Positions 7,507-17,340 of a stretch of DNA of 64,000 nt are shown in pieces. Each line of letters begins with the position of its first letter. Position 1 is the first letter of the stretch. The DNA is from Duganella sacchari (lineage in GTDB: Bacteria > Pseudomonadota > Gammaproteobacteria > Burkholderiales > Burkholderiaceae_D). The stretch lies in contig NZ_FRCX01000001.1 of NCBI RefSeq assembly GCF_900143065.1, positions 434,001-498,000 of the forward strand, written 5' to 3'. The position numbers and the translations under genes were made by a program. A model generated the notes under the pieces. The model made no database searches. It saw nothing but the letters and a program-made list of their open reading frames with translations, and was not told the origin of the DNA.

Positions 7507-10500
7507 TTAATGCACCTCTACAGTTGCAGGAGCAGCCTTCTTCGGCGCGAAGTAGCCGCGCACCAGCACAAAGAACAGCGGCACGAAGAAGATGCCCAGG
7601 AAGGTCGCCGACAGCATCCCACCCAGCACGCCCACGCCGATCGCGTTCTGGCTGCCGGAACCGGCGCCACTGCTGATCGCCAGCGGCAGCACGCCCAGGC
7701 CAAACGCGATGGAGGTCATCAGGATCGGACGCAGACGCAGCTTGACTGCCTGCAGCGTCGCTTCTTTCAACTCGATGCCCTGCTCTTGCAGCTCTTTGGC
7801 GAATTCCACAATCAGGATCGCGTTCTTCGCCGACAGGCCAATCACGGTCAGCAGGCCGACCTGGAAGTAGACGTCGTTCGACAGTTTGAAGCCCCAGGTT
7901 GCCAGCACGGTACCGACCACACCCAGCGGCACCACCAGCAACACCGAGAACGGCACCGACCAGCTTTCATACAGCGCGGCCAGACACAGGAACACAATCA
8001 GGATCGAGATTGCATACAACTGCGTGGTTTGCGAACCGGAGTCGCGTTCCTCGGTGGACAGGCCAGTCCACTCGTAGCCGATACCCGGCGGCAGTTGCTC
8101 CGCCAGCTTTTCGATTTCCTTCATCGCCGTGCCCGAGCTCTGGCCCGGTGCCGGCATACCGAGGATCTCGGTCGATGGCAGGCCGTTGTAACGCTCCAGG
8201 CGTGGCGACGCATAAATCCACTGACCGGTGGTGAAGGCGGAGAAAGGCACCATCTGGCCATCGGCATTCCGCACAAACCACTTGTTCAGATCTTCCGGCG
8301 TCATGCGCGATTCGGCCGCACCTTGCAGGTACACCTTCTTCACGCGGCCGCGGTCCACGAAGTCGTTGACGTAAGCGCTCCCCCAGGCGGTGCTCAGCAC
8401 CTTGTTCACGTCCGCCACCGCCAGGCCGAGGGCAATCGCCTTCTGCTGGTCAACGGTGATCTTGTACTGCGGTGTATCTTCCTGGCCGTTAGGACGCACG
8501 CCGACCAGCACAGGGCTCTTCGACGCCATGCCCAGCATCTGGTTACGCGCAGCCATCAGCGCTTCGTGACCGACGCCGCCGATATCCTGCAGCTGCAAGT
8601 CGAAGCCGCTGGCGTTACCCAGTTCCAGCACCGCAGGCGGTGCAAACGCAAACACCATCGCATCCTTGATCTGCGAGAAGGTGCCCATCGCACGGCCCAC
8701 AATCGCGTTGACGCGGTTGGCAGCGCCCGGACGCTCAGCCCAGTCCTTCATCCGCACGAAGGCGATACCGCTGTTCTGGCCATTGCCGCTGAAGCTGAAA
8801 CCAGCCACGGCGAACACGGAAGCCACGGCATCCTTCTCTTCGGTCAGGAAGTGGTTTTCGACTTTCTCGATGACCTTCAGCGTACGCTGTTGCGTTGCGC
8901 CGGTCGGCAGCTGAATCTGCGAGAACAGCACGCCCTGGTCTTCTTCCGGCAGGAAGGAAGTCGGCAGGCGCATGAACACGACCGCCAGCACGGCAACGAT
9001 CAGGCCATACACGGCCAGCGAACGGCCGCCGCGGTTCAGGATCGAACCCACGATGCCCTGGTATTTGGTGCTGCTGCGGTCAAAGGTACGGTTGAACCAA
9101 CCGAAGAAACCTTTGTTGGTCATGTGGTGACCTTTTTCCACCGGCTTCAGGATGGTTGCGCACAGCGCTGGCGTGAAGATCATCGCCACCAGTACGGACA
9201 GCACCATCGCCGACACAATCGTGATCGAGAACTGGCGGTAAATCACACCGGTCGAACCACTGAAGAAGGCCATCGGCACGAACACGGCGGACAGCACCAT
9301 CGCAATACCCACCAGCGCACCACTGATCTGGCTCATGGACTTGCGGGTCGCTTCCAGCGGCGACAAGCCCTCTTCCGTCATCACGCGCTCAACGTTTTCC
9401 ACTACCACGATCGCATCATCGACCAGCAGGCCAATCGCCAGCACCACGGCAAACATGGTCAGCGTGTTGATCGAGTAGCCCAGCGCCGACAGGATCGCGA
9501 AGGTACCCAGCAGCACCACCGGCACCGCCATGGTTGGGATCAGCGTGGCGCGGAAGTTTTGCAGGAACAGATACATCACCAGGAACACCAGGATGATGGC
9601 TTCCACCAGCGTCTTCACCACTTCTTCAATCGACAGTTTGACGAATGGGGTGGTGTCGAAGGCCACTACGGCTTTCAGGCCGTGCGGGAAGTTCTTCTCC
9701 AGCTGGGCGACTTTAGCTTTGACGGCGTTTGCGGTTTCCAGCGCGTTGGCGCCGGTGGCCAGCTTGATCGCCATACCGGATGCCGCCTTGCCGTTGTAAC
9801 GGGCCAGGATGTTGTAGGTCTCGCTGCCCAGCTCCATGCGGGCGACATCGCGCAGGTGCACGGTGGCGCCGTTGGTGGACGTCTTGAGCAGGATCGCGCC
9901 GAATTGTTCTGCAGTTTGCAGACGGCTTTGCGCGGTCACGGTCGCATTCAGCTGCTGGCCGGCGACGGCAGGCAGGCCGCCCAGTTCGCCGGCGGAGACT
10001 TCCGTATTCTGCGCGGTGATGGCGTTGGAGACGTCAGCAGGCGTCAGCTGGTAGCTTTGCAGCTTGGCCGCGTCCAGCCAGATACGCATGGCGTATTGCG
10101 AACCGAAGTTGGTCACGTCGCCCACACCTTCCACGCGCGAGATCGGATCGATCACGCTGGCGGCCACATAGTCGCCAATGTCGGCCTGCTTCATGGAGCC
10201 GTCTTCGGATACGAAGCCCAGCACCATCAGGAAGTTCTTGGTGGCCTTGGCAACCACCAGACCTTGCTGCTGAACGGCGGCTGGCAGCAACGGCGTTGCC
10301 AGCTGCAGCTTGTTCTGCACCTGCACCTGCGCGATGTCAGGATTGGTGCCGCTCTTGAAGGTCAGCGTGATGCTGACGCCACCGGTCGAATCGGACGACG
10401 AGGACATATAGCGCAGGCCGTCGATACCCTTCATCTTCTGTTCGATGATCTGGGTAACGGCGTCTTCCACCGTCTTGGCCGAAGCGCCTGGATACGAGCC

Positions 10501-10638
10501 GCTAATCGAGATGGATGGCGGCGCAATGCTTGGATACTGCGATATCGGCAGGCCGAGAATCGCAATCACGCCCGCGAGCATAATGACGATAGCGACCACC
10601 CACGCAAAAATCGGGCGATCAATAAAGAAACGGGACAT
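7507..10638 (-). CDS. RND multidrug efflux transporter (HAE1 family, AcrB/MexB-like)
   Basis: 1043 residues, the usual AcrB length. It begins [20 protein letters not shown] (TM1). Twelve TM helices and two large periplasmic loops are evident. TM4 carries [20 protein letters not shown] with the Asp-Asp pair needed for proton relay. The GXXX-rich TM10-12 region ([20 protein letters not shown]) includes the conserved Lys. FxGxxG-type and porter-domain motifs ([29 protein letters not shown]) match hydrophobe/amphiphile pumps. It couples proton influx to export of drugs, dyes and detergents through the adjacent adaptor and outer-membrane channel. Confidence 0.97.
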   Translation of the reverse strand: MSRFFIDRPIFAWVVAIVIMLAGVIAILGLPISQYPSIAPPSISISGSYPGASAKTVEDAVTQIIEQKMKGIDGLRYMSSSSDSTGGVSITLTFKSGTNPDIAQVQVQNKLQLATPLLPAAVQQQGLVVAKATKNFLMVLGFVSEDGSMKQADIGDYVAASVIDPISRVEGVGDVTNFGSQYAMRIWLDAAKLQSYQLTPADVSNAITAQNTEVSAGELGGLPAVAGQQLNATVTAQSRLQTAEQFGAILLKTSTNGATVHLRDVARMELGSETYNILARYNGKAASGMAIKLATGANALETANAVKAKVAQLEKNFPHGLKAVVAFDTTPFVKLSIEEVVKTLVEAIILVFLVMYLFLQNFRATLIPTMAVPVVLLGTFAILSALGYSINTLTMFAVVLAIGLLVDDAIVVVENVERVMTEEGLSPLEATRKSMSQISGALVGIAMVLSAVFVPMAFFSGSTGVIYRQFSITIVSAMVLSVLVAMIFTPALCATILKPVEKGHHMTNKGFFGWFNRTFDRSSTKYQGIVGSILNRGGRSLAVYGLIVAVLAVVFMRLPTSFLPEEDQGVLFSQIQLPTGATQQRTLKVIEKVENHFLTEEKDAVASVFAVAGFSFSGNGQNSGIAFVRMKDWAERPGAANRVNAIVGRAMGTFSQIKDAMVFAFAPPAVLELGNASGFDLQLQDIGGVGHEALMAARNQMLGMASKSPVLVGVRPNGQEDTPQYKITVDQQKAIALGLAVADVNKVLSTAWGSAYVNDFVDRGRVKKVYLQGAAESRMTPEDLNKWFVRNADGQMVPFSAFTTGQWIYASPRLERYNGLPSTEILGMPAPGQSSGTAMKEIEKLAEQLPPGIGYEWTGLSTEERDSGSQTTQLYAISILIVFLCLAALYESWSVPFSVLLVVPLGVVGTVLATWGFKLSNDVYFQVGLLTVIGLSAKNAILIVEFAKELQEQGIELKEATLQAVKLRLRPILMTSIAFGLGVLPLAISSGAGSGSQNAIGVGVLGGMLSATFLGIFFVPLFFVLVRGYFAPKKAAPATVEVH

Positions 10639-10649
10639 GTGCTATCTCC

Positions 10650-11858
10650 TTATTGCGCGCTCTTGGCGTTTGCTGGCGTTGCGCCGCCGGCGGTGGCTAC
10701 GTTGGACGCCGGCTTGGCGGCGTTGGCCGGTGCGCCCGGCTTCACTTTCTGCACGCCTTCCACGATCAGCAGATCGCCGTCATTCAGGCCGGACTTGACC
10801 AGCCACTTGGCGCCCAGCGTACCGCCGGTGACCAGGATGCGCTGCTCGACCTTGCCTTCCTTGTTCAGCACCAGCGCAGTAGCTTCGCCTTTAGGATTGC
10901 GGGTCACGCCCTGCTGCGGCACGGCGATGGCGTGTTCATTGACGCCGCTGTCGATCACTGCACGCACAAACATGCCAGGCAGCAGATCGTGCTTAGGATT
11001 CGGGAACAGCGCGCGCAGCGTGACGTTGCCGGTGCCCGGATCAACCGTCACGTCGGAGAATTGCAGCTTGCCGGCTTCCGCATATTTGGTGCCATCGGAC
11101 AGCAGCAGCGTCACCTTGGCCTGGCCGCCATCTTTTTTCAGGCCGCCAGATTCGATTTCGCGCTTCAGGCGCAGCATGTCTTCGCTGCTCTGGGTGACGT
11201 CAACGTAGATCGGGTCCAGTTGCTGCACGGTGGTCAGCGCAGTGGTCTGGTTGGCCGTCACCAGCGCACCCGGCGTGACAGCCGAACGGCTGATGCGGCC
11301 ACTGATTGGCGCGTCCACATGGGTGTAGTCCAGGTTGATCTTGGCCTGTTCCAGCGCGGCGGTGGCCGATTCCACATCGGCCTTGGCCTGCTCGTGCGCG
11401 GCGACGGCGTCGTCGTACTCTTGCTTGCTCACGCCTTCAATCGCTACCAGATCCTTGTAACGCGCCACTTTCGGCGCGGCGGTCATCAGGTTGGCCTTGG
11501 CCTTGGCCAGTGCCGCCTTGGCCGAGTTGTAGGCCGCCTGATAGATGGCCGGGTCGATCTGGTACAGCGCCACGCCGGCCTTGACGTCGGCGCCTTCAAC
11601 AAACAGGCGTTTCTGAATCAGACCGTTGACCTGCGGGCGCACTTCAGCCACCTGATAAGCGGCGGTGCGGCCCGGCAGTTCGGTCGTGATTTGCAGCGCT
11701 TCCTGCGCCACTTTGAAAACGCCCACTTCCGCCACCTGCTGCTTGTGAGGTGCTTCGGTCGTGGATTTGGAGCAACCGGCCAGGACGGCGATTGCGGAGA
11801 GTATTGCTGCGGCGCCAGCGGTCCGCAGCAGAGTTTTTTTGCAGAAAAAGGCTTCCAT
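10650..11858 (-). CDS. RND efflux periplasmic adaptor (AcrA/MexA-like lipoprotein)
   Basis: 402 residues. The signal ends in a lipobox (AVLAGC, Cys29). The mature protein shows the barrel-sandwich hybrid start (GRTAAYQVAEVRPQVNGLI), an alpha-helical hairpin (about residues 105-175, with KAKANLMTAAPKVARYKDLV), the second lipoyl half (INLDYTHVDAPISGRISRS) and the beta-barrel and membrane-proximal domains. The last 30 residues are Ala/Pro-rich and probably disordered. It is the first gene of the operon and links the inner-membrane pump to the outer-membrane channel. Confidence 0.95.
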   Translation of the reverse strand: MEAFFCKKTLLRTAGAAAILSAIAVLAGCSKSTTEAPHKQQVAEVGVFKVAQEALQITTELPGRTAAYQVAEVRPQVNGLIQKRLFVEGADVKAGVALYQIDPAIYQAAYNSAKAALAKAKANLMTAAPKVARYKDLVAIEGVSKQEYDDAVAAHEQAKADVESATAALEQAKINLDYTHVDAPISGRISRSAVTPGALVTANQTTALTTVQQLDPIYVDVTQSSEDMLRLKREIESGGLKKDGGQAKVTLLLSDGTKYAEAGKLQFSDVTVDPGTGNVTLRALFPNPKHDLLPGMFVRAVIDSGVNEHAIAVPQQGVTRNPKGEATALVLNKEGKVEQRILVTGGTLGAKWLVKSGLNDGDLLIVEGVQKVKPGAPANAAKPASNVATAGGATPANAKSAQ

Positions 11859-11895
11859 GGAGTGAGCTTTCTGTATAAAAATTAAGCACAGACGA

Positions 11896-11925
11896 TAGAA
11901 TGAACGATCATTCTAATTAAGTCAA
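11896..11925 (-). promoter_or_regulatory. Efflux operon promoter with 20-bp palindromic operator
   Basis: TAGAATGA (11896-11903) and TCATTCTA (11908-11915) form a perfect inverted repeat around ACGA. On the minus strand a TTGACT -35-like box (11925-11920) lies directly upstream, so the palindrome covers the spacer and -10 region. The arm sequence GAATGA/TCATTC is typical of TetR-family operators. The TetR gene at the other end of the operon is the likely ligand-responsive repressor. Confidence 0.7.
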
Positions 11926-12060
11926 GCAACTTTCTTGTGCAACGCGGCAAAGTTAAGCGTGGTTTAAGCTGACGATTTTGTCTATGACACCGCTGTACGC
12001 CCAAGGCCCGGTGCTACAATCAGATAATTTCTGTGTGACATCATTTCGGCCCACCAGCGC

Positions 12061-14211
12061 ATGCCTTTGCCGTCTTCCACCAGTACGTCCCGCCCCCGCC
12101 TCACCACCCTGGTCACCATCGGTGTCAGCGCCACGGTGCTGCTCACCGTGCTTGCCTTGCTGGTGCTGGTCGATCATTTCGCCATCAACTACGCGCGCCG
12201 CGAGGCCGAGCAACGTTTGCAGCAGCTCTCATGGCAAATGCGCGATTCGCTCAACGGCGTGGTGCGCAAGGCCGTCGGCGACGTGCAGCTATTGTCCGAG
12301 TTGCAGCAGGTGCGGCAGACACGCTCGCCGGACGAAGTGCGCAAGGTGCTGGAAAATCTGCAAAAAACCTTTCCCGATTACGCCTGGATCGGCCTGGCCA
12401 ATCCAGACGGCACCGTGTACGCCGCCACCCAGAGCCTGCTGGAGGGCGTCAACGTCAGCGAGCGTGACTGGTTCAAGGGTGGCCAGGACAAGCTGTATGC
12501 GGGCGACTTCCACCCCGCCACGCTGCTGGGCAAAAAACTGCCGGCCAGCGCCGACCCATGGCGCTTTGTCGATGCGGCCGGCCCGGTGTACAGCCCGGAC
12601 GGCACCTACCGCGGCGTGCTGTGCGTGCACATGAGCTGGGGCTGGGCACGCCGCATGGTGCAGACCATCTTCGCGCCGGCGGACCGCCAGTATTCAGCCG
12701 ACATTTTCGTGGTGCGCGGCGACGGCACCGTCATGCTCGGCCCGCGCGGCATGGAAGAACAGAAGATCACCAGCGACAGCCTGACGCTGGCGCGCAGTGG
12801 CGCTTCCGGCGCCTTGCAGGAAACCTGGGCCGATGGCAAAACCTACCTGACCGGCTACGCGCGTAGCGGCAATCCTGAAGACGCGGCCACGCTGACCTGG
12901 TCGATACTGGTGCGCCAGCCGGAAGAACTGGCGCTGGCCGGCGCCCGCGCGCTGGAGCGCCAGATCCTGCTGCTGGGCGCGATCCTGGGCTCGGCGATGG
13001 CGATTGCCTCCGCGATTGCGGCACGCCGCCTGACCCGGCCACTCAATGCACTGAGCCGCGCGATTGAAGGCGGCCTGGCCACGCCGGGCGGCGCCACGCT
13101 GCCCGAGATCCGGCCCAGCGACAGTTATCACGAAGTGCAGGTGCTGTCGCGCGGCCTGGCCGAAATGCTGCGCAACGAACAGCTGCATGTCGACGAGCTG
13201 CACAAGCTGAACGAGAAGCTGGAATCCACCGTGGCCGAACGCACGCGTGAAATCGCCCGCAAGGCCTTGCAGCTGGAGCGCGCGCTGGCGCAGGAACAAA
13301 GCACGCAGCAGCTGCTGCAGGAACGCGCCGCCGAACTGCGGGCGATTCTGGACAACGCCCACGACGCCTTCATCGCGCTCGATCCGGGCGGTGTGGTGCG
13401 CGAGTGGAATCTGCAAGCGGAAAAACTGCTGGGTTGGCAGCGCAGGGAAGTCATCGGCCAGCCGCTGGCCGCGATGATGCTGCCGCCGCTGCTGCGCCGC
13501 GCCTACGAACGCGATATGCGTCTGCTGGCCGAGAGTGGCGACAGCGCGGCCTCGGTCCTGAGCCGGCGCGTCGAACTCGCCCTGCACAACCGCGACGGCA
13601 AGGAGCTGCCGGTGGAAGTCTCGCTGGCCTACGTGCCACGCAGCAGCGGCCACCTGTTCATCGCCTTCCTGCACGACATCAGCGAACGCAAATCGCTGTT
13701 CGCGTCGATGGAAGCCATGGCGCTGCGCGATACGCTGACTGGCCTGCCCAATCGCCGCGCGCTGATGCAGGCCCTGCCCGAAGCCCTGCGCCGCGCCAAC
13801 CGCTCGCGCCAGAGCTGCGCCGTATTCTTCCTCGACCTGGACCGCTTCAAACAGGTCAACGACCGTTACGGTCACGACGAAGGCGACGAACTGCTGCGCC
13901 AGTTCGCCGAACGTGTCGGCGGCGCAGTGCGCAAGACCGACACTGTAGGCCGACTCGCGGGCGATGAGTTTGTCGTTATCCTCGAGATGCTGCACAGTGA
14001 CGCCGATGCCCAGGAAGCCGCCGACAAATTACTGCCGATATTGCAGCAGCCGTTTGTGCTCAAGACCGCAACGGTAACCCTCAGCGCCAGCATCGGCATC
14101 GCCATCCACCACCCCGATGATCCACAGGATATCGAGATGCTACTGGGCCGCGCCGACCGCGCCATGTACCGCCACAAACAGCAAGGCATACAACAGCGCG
14201 CACGCCGCTGA
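12061..14211 (+). CDS. Membrane diguanylate cyclase (CACHE-HAMP-PAS-GGDEF)
   Basis: 716 residues. TM1 is at about 16-40, a periplasmic CACHE-type sensor at about 45-295 and TM2 near 300-325, followed by HAMP, a coiled coil, a PAS domain (about 430-545, RAILDNAHDAFIALDPGGVV) and a GGDEF domain. The signature is AGDEF at residues 633-637, an active variant, with an RxxD inhibitory site (RKTD, 624-627) exactly five residues before it, so product inhibition by c-di-GMP is expected. There is no EAL domain. It makes c-di-GMP in response to an extracytoplasmic ligand. The next two genes are also signalling proteins, though about 100 bases with possible operators separate them. Confidence 0.95.
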   Translation: MPLPSSTSTSRPRLTTLVTIGVSATVLLTVLALLVLVDHFAINYARREAEQRLQQLSWQMRDSLNGVVRKAVGDVQLLSELQQVRQTRSPDEVRKVLENLQKTFPDYAWIGLANPDGTVYAATQSLLEGVNVSERDWFKGGQDKLYAGDFHPATLLGKKLPASADPWRFVDAAGPVYSPDGTYRGVLCVHMSWGWARRMVQTIFAPADRQYSADIFVVRGDGTVMLGPRGMEEQKITSDSLTLARSGASGALQETWADGKTYLTGYARSGNPEDAATLTWSILVRQPEELALAGARALERQILLLGAILGSAMAIASAIAARRLTRPLNALSRAIEGGLATPGGATLPEIRPSDSYHEVQVLSRGLAEMLRNEQLHVDELHKLNEKLESTVAERTREIARKALQLERALAQEQSTQQLLQERAAELRAILDNAHDAFIALDPGGVVREWNLQAEKLLGWQRREVIGQPLAAMMLPPLLRRAYERDMRLLAESGDSAASVLSRRVELALHNRDGKELPVEVSLAYVPRSSGHLFIAFLHDISERKSLFASMEAMALRDTLTGLPNRRALMQALPEALRRANRSRQSCAVFFLDLDRFKQVNDRYGHDEGDELLRQFAERVGGAVRKTDTVGRLAGDEFVVILEMLHSDADAQEAADKLLPILQQPFVLKTATVTLSASIGIAIHHPDDPQDIEMLLGRADRAMYRHKQQGIQQRARR

Positions 14212-14233
14212 TACGCGACATTACACAGCAATA

Positions 14234-14309
14234 TGTACGCTATCGTACACCTCCAATCTGCCAACTCCAGTAGTATCCAGAATAACTTTTGTTTCGTTTT
14301 GGATGCTAC
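14234..14309 (+). promoter_or_regulatory. Inverted repeats upstream of the KaiC-like gene
   Basis: A small palindrome TGTACG-CTAT-CGTACA lies at 14234-14249. A second repeat pairs GTAGTATCCA (14270-14279) with TGGATGCTAC (14300-14309), nine of ten positions complementary, ending three bases before the chosen ATG. The first looks like an operator. The second could fold in the mRNA and cover the ribosome-binding region. Both functions are inferred. Confidence 0.35.
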
Positions 14310-14311
14310 CC

Positions 14312-15808
14312 ATGGAAGAGCAAAACAGCCTGACTACCGATTTTCTCGCCACCGGCGTGCCGGGCCTGGACGCCGTACTGGGCGGCGGCCTGACACGGGA
14401 CCGGCTGTATCTGGTGGAAGGCGAACCAGGCACCGGCAAGACCACCCTGGCGCTGCAGTTCCTGAACGAAGGCGTGCGGCACGGCGAGTCCACGCTGTAC
14501 ATCACACTGGCCGAAACCGTCGTGGAATTGCGCAGCGTAGCGCAATCGCATGGCTGGAGGATGGATCACATCCACATCGAGGAAATCATCCCCGACGAAA
14601 AAATACTCGACCCGCAACAGCAGTACACCATCTTCCATCCATCGGAAATTGAACTGGGCAGCACTACCCAGCGCCTGCTGGCCGCCATCGACAAATACCA
14701 GCCACGCCGCGTGGTGCTTGATTCACTGTCCGAACTCCAGCTGCTGGCGGAAAGTCCGCTGCGCTATCGCCGCCAGGTACTCGCACTCAAACAGTATCTG
14801 AGCAGCCGTAACTGCACCACCATTTTCCTTGATGACCGCACTGCCCTCAGCACCGACCTGCAAGTGCGCAGCGTCGCCCACGCGGTGCTCACGCTGGAGC
14901 TGGTGGATCAGGCCTATGGCGCCGAGCGCCGCCGGCTGCGCGTGGTCAAATACCGCGGCGTGCAATTCCGTGGCGGTGCCCATGACTACAAGATCGTCAA
15001 GGGCGGCCTGCATGTCCACCCACGCCTGGTGGCTGCCCATACCCGCTCAGACAGCCAGCGTCGGCAACTCTCCAGCGGCATGCCGGCACTCGATGCCCTG
15101 GTCGGTGGCGGACTGGAAGAAGGCATGAGCACCTTGATCACCGGTCCATCCGGCACCGGCAAGTCTTCGCTGGCCGCCCAGTTTGTGTATGCGGCCACCC
15201 AGCGCGGCGAACGCTGTGCCATGTTCCTGTTTGAAGAAGCACGCAACAATCTGCTGAACCGCTGCGCCAACCTGGGGCTGCATCTGTCGGATGCCATCGA
15301 TAAAGGCCTGCTCAGCATCCAGCAGATCGACCCGGCCGAACTGTCGCCCGGAGAATTTTCCACGGCCGTCATGCAGTCGGTGGATGACGGCGCGCGTGTC
15401 GTCGTCATCGACAGCTTGAATGGCTATCTGAATGCCGTGCCGGATGAACGCTTCCTCGTCATCTACCTCCACGAGCTGCTGACCTATCTGGGCCAGCGTG
15501 GCGTGGTCAGTATCATCGTCGGCGTACAGCAAGGCATGCTGGGAGTCGGCATGACCAACGCCGTCGACGCCAGCTACCTGGCCGACAACGTCATCATGCT
15601 GCGCTACTTTGAAGCTGATGGCGAAGTCCGTCAGGCCATCTCCGTCTTCAAAAAACGTGGCAGTTCGCACGAACGCACTATCCGCCGTTTTGAAATTGGC
15701 AAAGACGGCCTGCGCGTGGGGCCGGTGCTCAAAGACTTCCACGGCGTCCTGACCGGCGTGCCCACTTATCATGGCGCCGCTGGTGATAGCGCATTTACTG
15801 GCAAATAA
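14312..15808 (+). CDS. KaiC-like double RecA-domain ATPase
   Basis: 498 residues with two KaiC domains. The first has Walker A GEPGTGKTT at residues 37-45 after LDAVLGGGL. The second has GPSGTGKSS near residues 277-285 after LDALVGGGL, with Walker-B-like strands (VVLDSLSEL and VVIDSLNG). Cyanobacterial KaiC is the clock ATPase and kinase; non-cyanobacterial homologues are mostly signalling ATPases with no kaiA or kaiB, and neither is visible here. The stop is two bases from the start of a hybrid histidine kinase, so they are co-transcribed and probably work together. An upstream frame extension was rejected because the conserved start begins here. Confidence 0.9.
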   Translation: MEEQNSLTTDFLATGVPGLDAVLGGGLTRDRLYLVEGEPGTGKTTLALQFLNEGVRHGESTLYITLAETVVELRSVAQSHGWRMDHIHIEEIIPDEKILDPQQQYTIFHPSEIELGSTTQRLLAAIDKYQPRRVVLDSLSELQLLAESPLRYRRQVLALKQYLSSRNCTTIFLDDRTALSTDLQVRSVAHAVLTLELVDQAYGAERRRLRVVKYRGVQFRGGAHDYKIVKGGLHVHPRLVAAHTRSDSQRRQLSSGMPALDALVGGGLEEGMSTLITGPSGTGKSSLAAQFVYAATQRGERCAMFLFEEARNNLLNRCANLGLHLSDAIDKGLLSIQQIDPAELSPGEFSTAVMQSVDDGARVVVIDSLNGYLNAVPDERFLVIYLHELLTYLGQRGVVSIIVGVQQGMLGVGMTNAVDASYLADNVIMLRYFEADGEVRQAISVFKKRGSSHERTIRRFEIGKDGLRVGPVLKDFHGVLTGVPTYHGAAGDSAFTGK

Positions 15809-15810
15809 GC

Positions 15811-17340
15811 ATGGAAGCGCGCATCCTGATTTATGCGCCCACCGGCCAGGATGCACCGCTGGCCGCCAAGGTGCTGGCCATGGCCGCCATCGACAGCCAT
15901 GTCTGCGTGACGCTGAAGGACCTGGAACAGCAACTGGCGCTGGGCGCTGGTGCGGTACTCACAGTGGAGGAAGCCCTGGCGCCGGGCGCTTATCAATTGT
16001 TACAAAGTTGCGTTGCAAGCCAGCCCGATTGGTCCGACTTGCCCATCATTTTATTGACCCATAACGGCGCCGACTCGCCCAGCGTGCGGCAAGCGGTGAC
16101 CGGATTGGGCAATCTGAGCCTGATGGAGCGTCCGGTACGCACCCTGACATTGATCACCGCGCTGCACGCCACGCTACGCGCCCGCAACAAACAGTACCAG
16201 GCGCGTGAAGCAGCACGGCGCAAGGACGAATTCCTCGCCAGCCTGGGACATGAGCTGCGCAATCCGCTGGCACCGATACGCACGTCGGTCTCGCTGCTGG
16301 CGCACCTGTATCCAAACGCCGCACCGGTAACGCGCATCCGCGATATGGTCGAACGCCAGGTACGCCTGCTCACGCGCCTGGTGGACGACCTGCTTGACGT
16401 GGCGCGTATCACCAGCGGCAAGATCAGATTGCAAAAGCAGCTGGTGTCGCTGGCATCGGTGATGAGCCACGTCAGTGAATTGTGCCTGCAGGCGGCGGAT
16501 GACAAGCGCATCCACATTGCCTGGCAACTACCGCCGAACGAAGTGATGCTGAATATCGACTATGCACGCGTGGTGCAGATCTACGCCAACATCCTGTCCA
16601 ACGCCGTGAAGTTCACGCCACAAGGCGGGCATGTGGTGGTACGCGCGGGTATTGACGGTCATGAGCTGCTGGTCAACATCCGCGACAACGGTATTGGTCT
16701 CGATGCCGAAACCATCCCGCGCATCTTCCGCATGTTCGAGCAAAGCAAAACCGTCAATGGCCAGTTCTCCAGTGGCCTGGGCATCGGTCTGAGTCTTTCG
16801 CGCGAGTTCGCTGAAATGCACGGCGGGACCGTCGAAGCCTACAGTGAAGGCCCGGGAAAAGGCAGTGAGTTCGTGATTCGCTTACCGGTGCTGGATAGCG
16901 GCGATAGCCGCCAGCCCGTTCCGCTAACGCAGGAAGCAGGTACGGACGGCCATAAAATGCAGGTGCTGGTGGTCGACGACAACCAGGACGCCGCCGATTC
17001 ATTGACAGCCCTGCTGGAGATCGACGGCTTTGACGCGTATGCCGTGTATGACGGCGCCGCCGCCATCATCGCCGTTGAAAAGCAGGCGCCCGACATGGTC
17101 ATCATGGACCTCGGCATGCCCGGCATGGACGGCTATGAAACCGCGCGCGCCATCCGCCAGATGCCGGGCGCCGAACGCATCCTGCTATTGGCCCTGACCG
17201 GCTGGGGCCAGGGCGATGCACGCCGGCGCACCATGGAGGCGGGCTTCGACCATCATCTGGTCAAGCCCGTCGAACTGGAACAAATCGTCCGCCTGGCTGG
17301 CGCGCGGCACAACCGCGACCAGGTCCAGGCGGCGCGCTAG
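15811..17340 (+). CDS. Hybrid histidine kinase with degenerate N-terminal receiver and C-terminal receiver
   Basis: 509 residues and no TM segment. Residues 1-125 resemble a receiver fold, but the phospho-acceptor Asp position is not evident (GAVLTVEEALAPGAYQLL), so this is a pseudo-receiver. The dimerisation helix carries His147 in LGHELRNPLAPI. The ATPase domain follows with N (YANILSNAVKF), G1 (DNGIGL) and G2 (GLGIGLSLS) boxes. A C-terminal receiver has Asp433 in VIMDLGMPGMDG. It is a cytosolic kinase, presumably controlled by the KaiC-like ATPase encoded two bases upstream. Output beyond its own receiver is unknown. Confidence 0.9.
   Translation: MEARILIYAPTGQDAPLAAKVLAMAAIDSHVCVTLKDLEQQLALGAGAVLTVEEALAPGAYQLLQSCVASQPDWSDLPIILLTHNGADSPSVRQAVTGLGNLSLMERPVRTLTLITALHATLRARNKQYQAREAARRKDEFLASLGHELRNPLAPIRTSVSLLAHLYPNAAPVTRIRDMVERQVRLLTRLVDDLLDVARITSGKIRLQKQLVSLASVMSHVSELCLQAADDKRIHIAWQLPPNEVMLNIDYARVVQIYANILSNAVKFTPQGGHVVVRAGIDGHELLVNIRDNGIGLDAETIPRIFRMFEQSKTVNGQFSSGLGIGLSLSREFAEMHGGTVEAYSEGPGKGSEFVIRLPVLDSGDSRQPVPLTQEAGTDGHKMQVLVVDDNQDAADSLTALLEIDGFDAYAVYDGAAAIIAVEKQAPDMVIMDLGMPGMDGYETARAIRQMPGAERILLLALTGWGQGDARRRTMEAGFDHHLVKPVELEQIVRLAGARHNRDQVQAAR

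Noticed and set aside
7486..11208. A 1240-codon open frame on the plus strand
   Set aside because: It is antisense to the RND pump and adaptor genes; its His/Gln/Arg-rich translation is the typical shadow of GC-rich coding DNA, with no family motif.
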